A stretch of 64,000 nucleotides of DNA from Persicaria tinctoria (Eukaryota > Streptophyta > Magnoliopsida > Caryophyllales > Polygonaceae), in contig JBANSL010000007.1 in the NCBI GenBank assembly GCA_037127255.1, forward strand, positions 66,185,538 through 66,249,537, written 5' to 3'. The first letter of the stretch is position 1. Each line of letters opens with the position of its first letter. The notes beneath the pieces are model-generated. The model saw only the letters and a program-made list of their open reading frames with translations. It made no database searches and had not been told where the DNA came from. The position numbers and the translations under genes are program-made. Of the stretch, positions 61,845-64,000 are shown in pieces.

Positions 61845-64000
61845 TGTAACGGCCCAAAATTATGATTTCTGGGTTACGTTTCAAGGGATAAAACCCCTTG
61901 TTCGGATCTTGCAATCCAGGTACGGGTCGAGGTTTGAAATTCTAGACTGACGTTTTCAAGAGGGGGATTTCATACCCAAAATCGAAGGGATCGTTGGAAT
62001 CCCCGGGGAAGTCCCCTGTACCTGTCGTAAGTCTAAGCGTGGAAATCAGAAATAGTGCGACTAGCGGAAATAAGTGTAATACAAGGGGGTGCCACGGCGG
62101 AGCCGGGTCAAAACCAAATCAATACGCGTATTTATCGAAATGTAAGGTTAGACAATTTCTTTACAATCGCCCAAGAGAGTTCCCACGTCACAGAAGCAAG
62201 GAACAATAATGCTGCAAAACAAACCTAAAAAAAATGTATGCGGGGCGGTGTCAGATCGAAGCCCTACGCAATATAGTCCCAAACAAGCAGACACATACAC
62301 ACGCTAGTCCTGATAAAGATGCTTCTAGATGCAAGGCGGAATATTAACACACTAACATGCCCCTAAGATCAAGTGCGTAAATATAATAAGGCCTTAGCAC
62401 CGAATACCAAGTGGTATATCCCTCTCCTACCTCCACCCCTTCCGATAGGTGGAGACTGGCCAGCTCGTGAATGCATTCATTCATAATAGGGCGGCACGCA
62501 TGCCTAACCCGCTCCACAAATAAGCCCGCAGGCATCTCAAAATAAAAGGAAGTGCATGACTCGATTGACTCAGGGTACCCGATGAGGCTGGGCTACCCTA
62601 TGACCCTAGCAATGACTCTAGTTACTTCACAGATAACGGCCGTTCTGTTTACAAAAGCAATGAGTAAACGAATGCTCAATCATGAGTGCAATCCTAGCAG
62701 GATACTACATGTCATGCTTTATTATGAATGCAAGCACCTAGTATGCACATGGCTACAAGCAGGGAGATCCCTCTTTTCGAATCTGAGTGAGCTCATATAG
62801 GAACTCACCTGGAAGTGCAGAACAGCAAGATAACACAAGCAATGGCCCAAATGCAAGTCCAAAAGCAATACACACCTATCATCAAGTCAATTCCATAAGC
62901 TACCAGACCGACATCCATACACACATAACCCACGTTCTCAACATTCCCAAAACCAATCGATAGTAAAACCATTTTCCAAGACATTTCCGATACGATCAAC
63001 ATCAACTAAAATCATTCACTCCCGATCAACCTCATTGATAAAATCGTATCAACCATATTTTCCAAACTTTTAAATCTCAAATTAAGTCAACTCATTTTCA
63101 AAACAATTTCCCAAATCCTCTCTGGTCAAAATCTATTAATAGAATATTATCCTTTAAATCCACTTACTATTATTATTTTATCAACAATTCCGACAAGGTT
63201 AGATCATTTCCTAAAATCCTCTTCTTAACTTCTATTAAATTCTTTTCCATTCATCAAATCAATTTCCAACCTTGAAAACCTTTTTCCAATTCTCTTTCAA
63301 ATCCAAGTCCAAATAATATTTTGTTTTAATCCCTTTATATTTTAAGATCCGTAATTTAATAATATATATATAATCCAATTTGTTAATAATTTAACAATTT
63401 CCGAAAATTACCCGAAATCAAGTCTTATATTTAATACACATTTTATAAACACAATCAATGACAAAATTAGGGCCAAAGGAAGAAATAGGCCCAAATCCTT
63501 CTTAAATTTCGGATCCAAACAAAGCCCAGCCCATCTCTTATACCAAGTCTGATTTTTTTGTGAGGAAACCGAACCGGACATAATAAATAAGCTGAACCGG
63601 ACCGAAATAAAAGAAACAAAAAGAACCCAACCCGGGTTACTGTTCATCTTCCCCAAAAACACCATCTGCGTTCGAAAGAAGAAGGAAAGGTGGGGGCTTT
63701 GGAGCTCGCCGACGACGATGCTCAGCTCCGACCACGAAGACGACCCTCACCCGACACAGACAGGAACGAAAGAAGGAAGGAGAAGGAAGAAGCTCACCGA
63801 GGGGGGGTCTCGAAGGCTTCGCCGGAAATCTCCGTCGGGGCACAATTCAGCTTCGTCGGGATGCGATTGAGCTTGCCGGAGGCTCAGGGCTGCATCTCTC
63901 GGCCTAGGTTGAAGGTAAGAGGCTTAAAGGTGAAACCTTGCAACATTTTCGATCGGAAGGGAGGAGGGGAGTCTTACCGATTCAAAAATCGAAACCAAAG
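61845..64000 (-). mobile_element. LTR of main family, cut by window end
   Basis: It starts TGTAACGGCCCAAAATTATG after ATCAT. It shares the family's conserved blocks (AAACCCTTGTTCGGATC-like, the CCGGGTCAAAAC region, AATAACGGCCGTTCTG-like), but is clearly diverged from the 47302 copy. 2156 bp are visible. The presence of an internal domain cannot be judged. Confidence 0.88.

Overview
The window looks like nuclear DNA of a flowering plant, probably a eudicot. The evidence is AT-rich sequence, L1-type LINEs with plant-style RNase H tails, Ty3-like LTRs primed by initiator-Met tRNA, hAT, CACTA and Helitron ends, and gene scraps with plant splice sites and a chloroplast transit peptide. I see no intact host gene with a recognisable function. 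Almost everything is transposable-element DNA, much of it nested, and most boundaries below rest on target-site duplications (TSDs) read directly from the sequence.

Layout. 1-1.9 kb: low-information AT-rich DNA and a hAT-like end. 1.9-5.3 kb: solo LTR (TSD CCTAA) with a hAT MITE inside. 5.3-9.8 kb: a CACTA-like region with an unrecognised spliced gene model on the minus strand and a second hAT MITE. 9.8-13.2 kb: retroelement remnant, unrecognised ORFs and a long-TIR DNA element. 13.8-18.6 kb: decayed L1-type LINE (LINE A). 19.3-23.6 kb: better preserved L1-type LINE (LINE B) with a 16-bp TSD. 24.1-35.1 kb: a very large hAT-like span holding a Helitron with tandemly repeated 5' ends, a (TA)n-flanked element carrying a plastid dicarboxylate-transporter fragment, and another solo LTR (TSD CCACT). 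35.8-45.9 kb: an inferred LTR of an Athila/Tat-like Ty3 element, split by a third LTR of the main family (itself split by a 1.85-kb element) and by a 4.2-kb CACTA element. 46.4-61.4 kb: a hAT element (TSD CTCACTGG) containing a second hAT, which contains a long-LTR, non-coding Ty3-type retroelement (LARD-like) in rearranged form. 61.8-64 kb: a fifth locus of the same LTR family, cut by the window end.

The main theme is one LTR family (TGTAAAGGC at one end, GTTACA or ATTACA at the other) present as six LTR copies at five loci. Three of them reduce to about 2.73 kb once nested insertions are removed. The other theme is gene capture: a DiT-like transporter exon, a four-exon unknown gene and a lone spliced exon all sit inside DNA transposons. 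The most unusual structure is at 47.3-60.9 kb, where LTR plus 1 kb of downstream flank is duplicated on both sides of a truncated internal domain.
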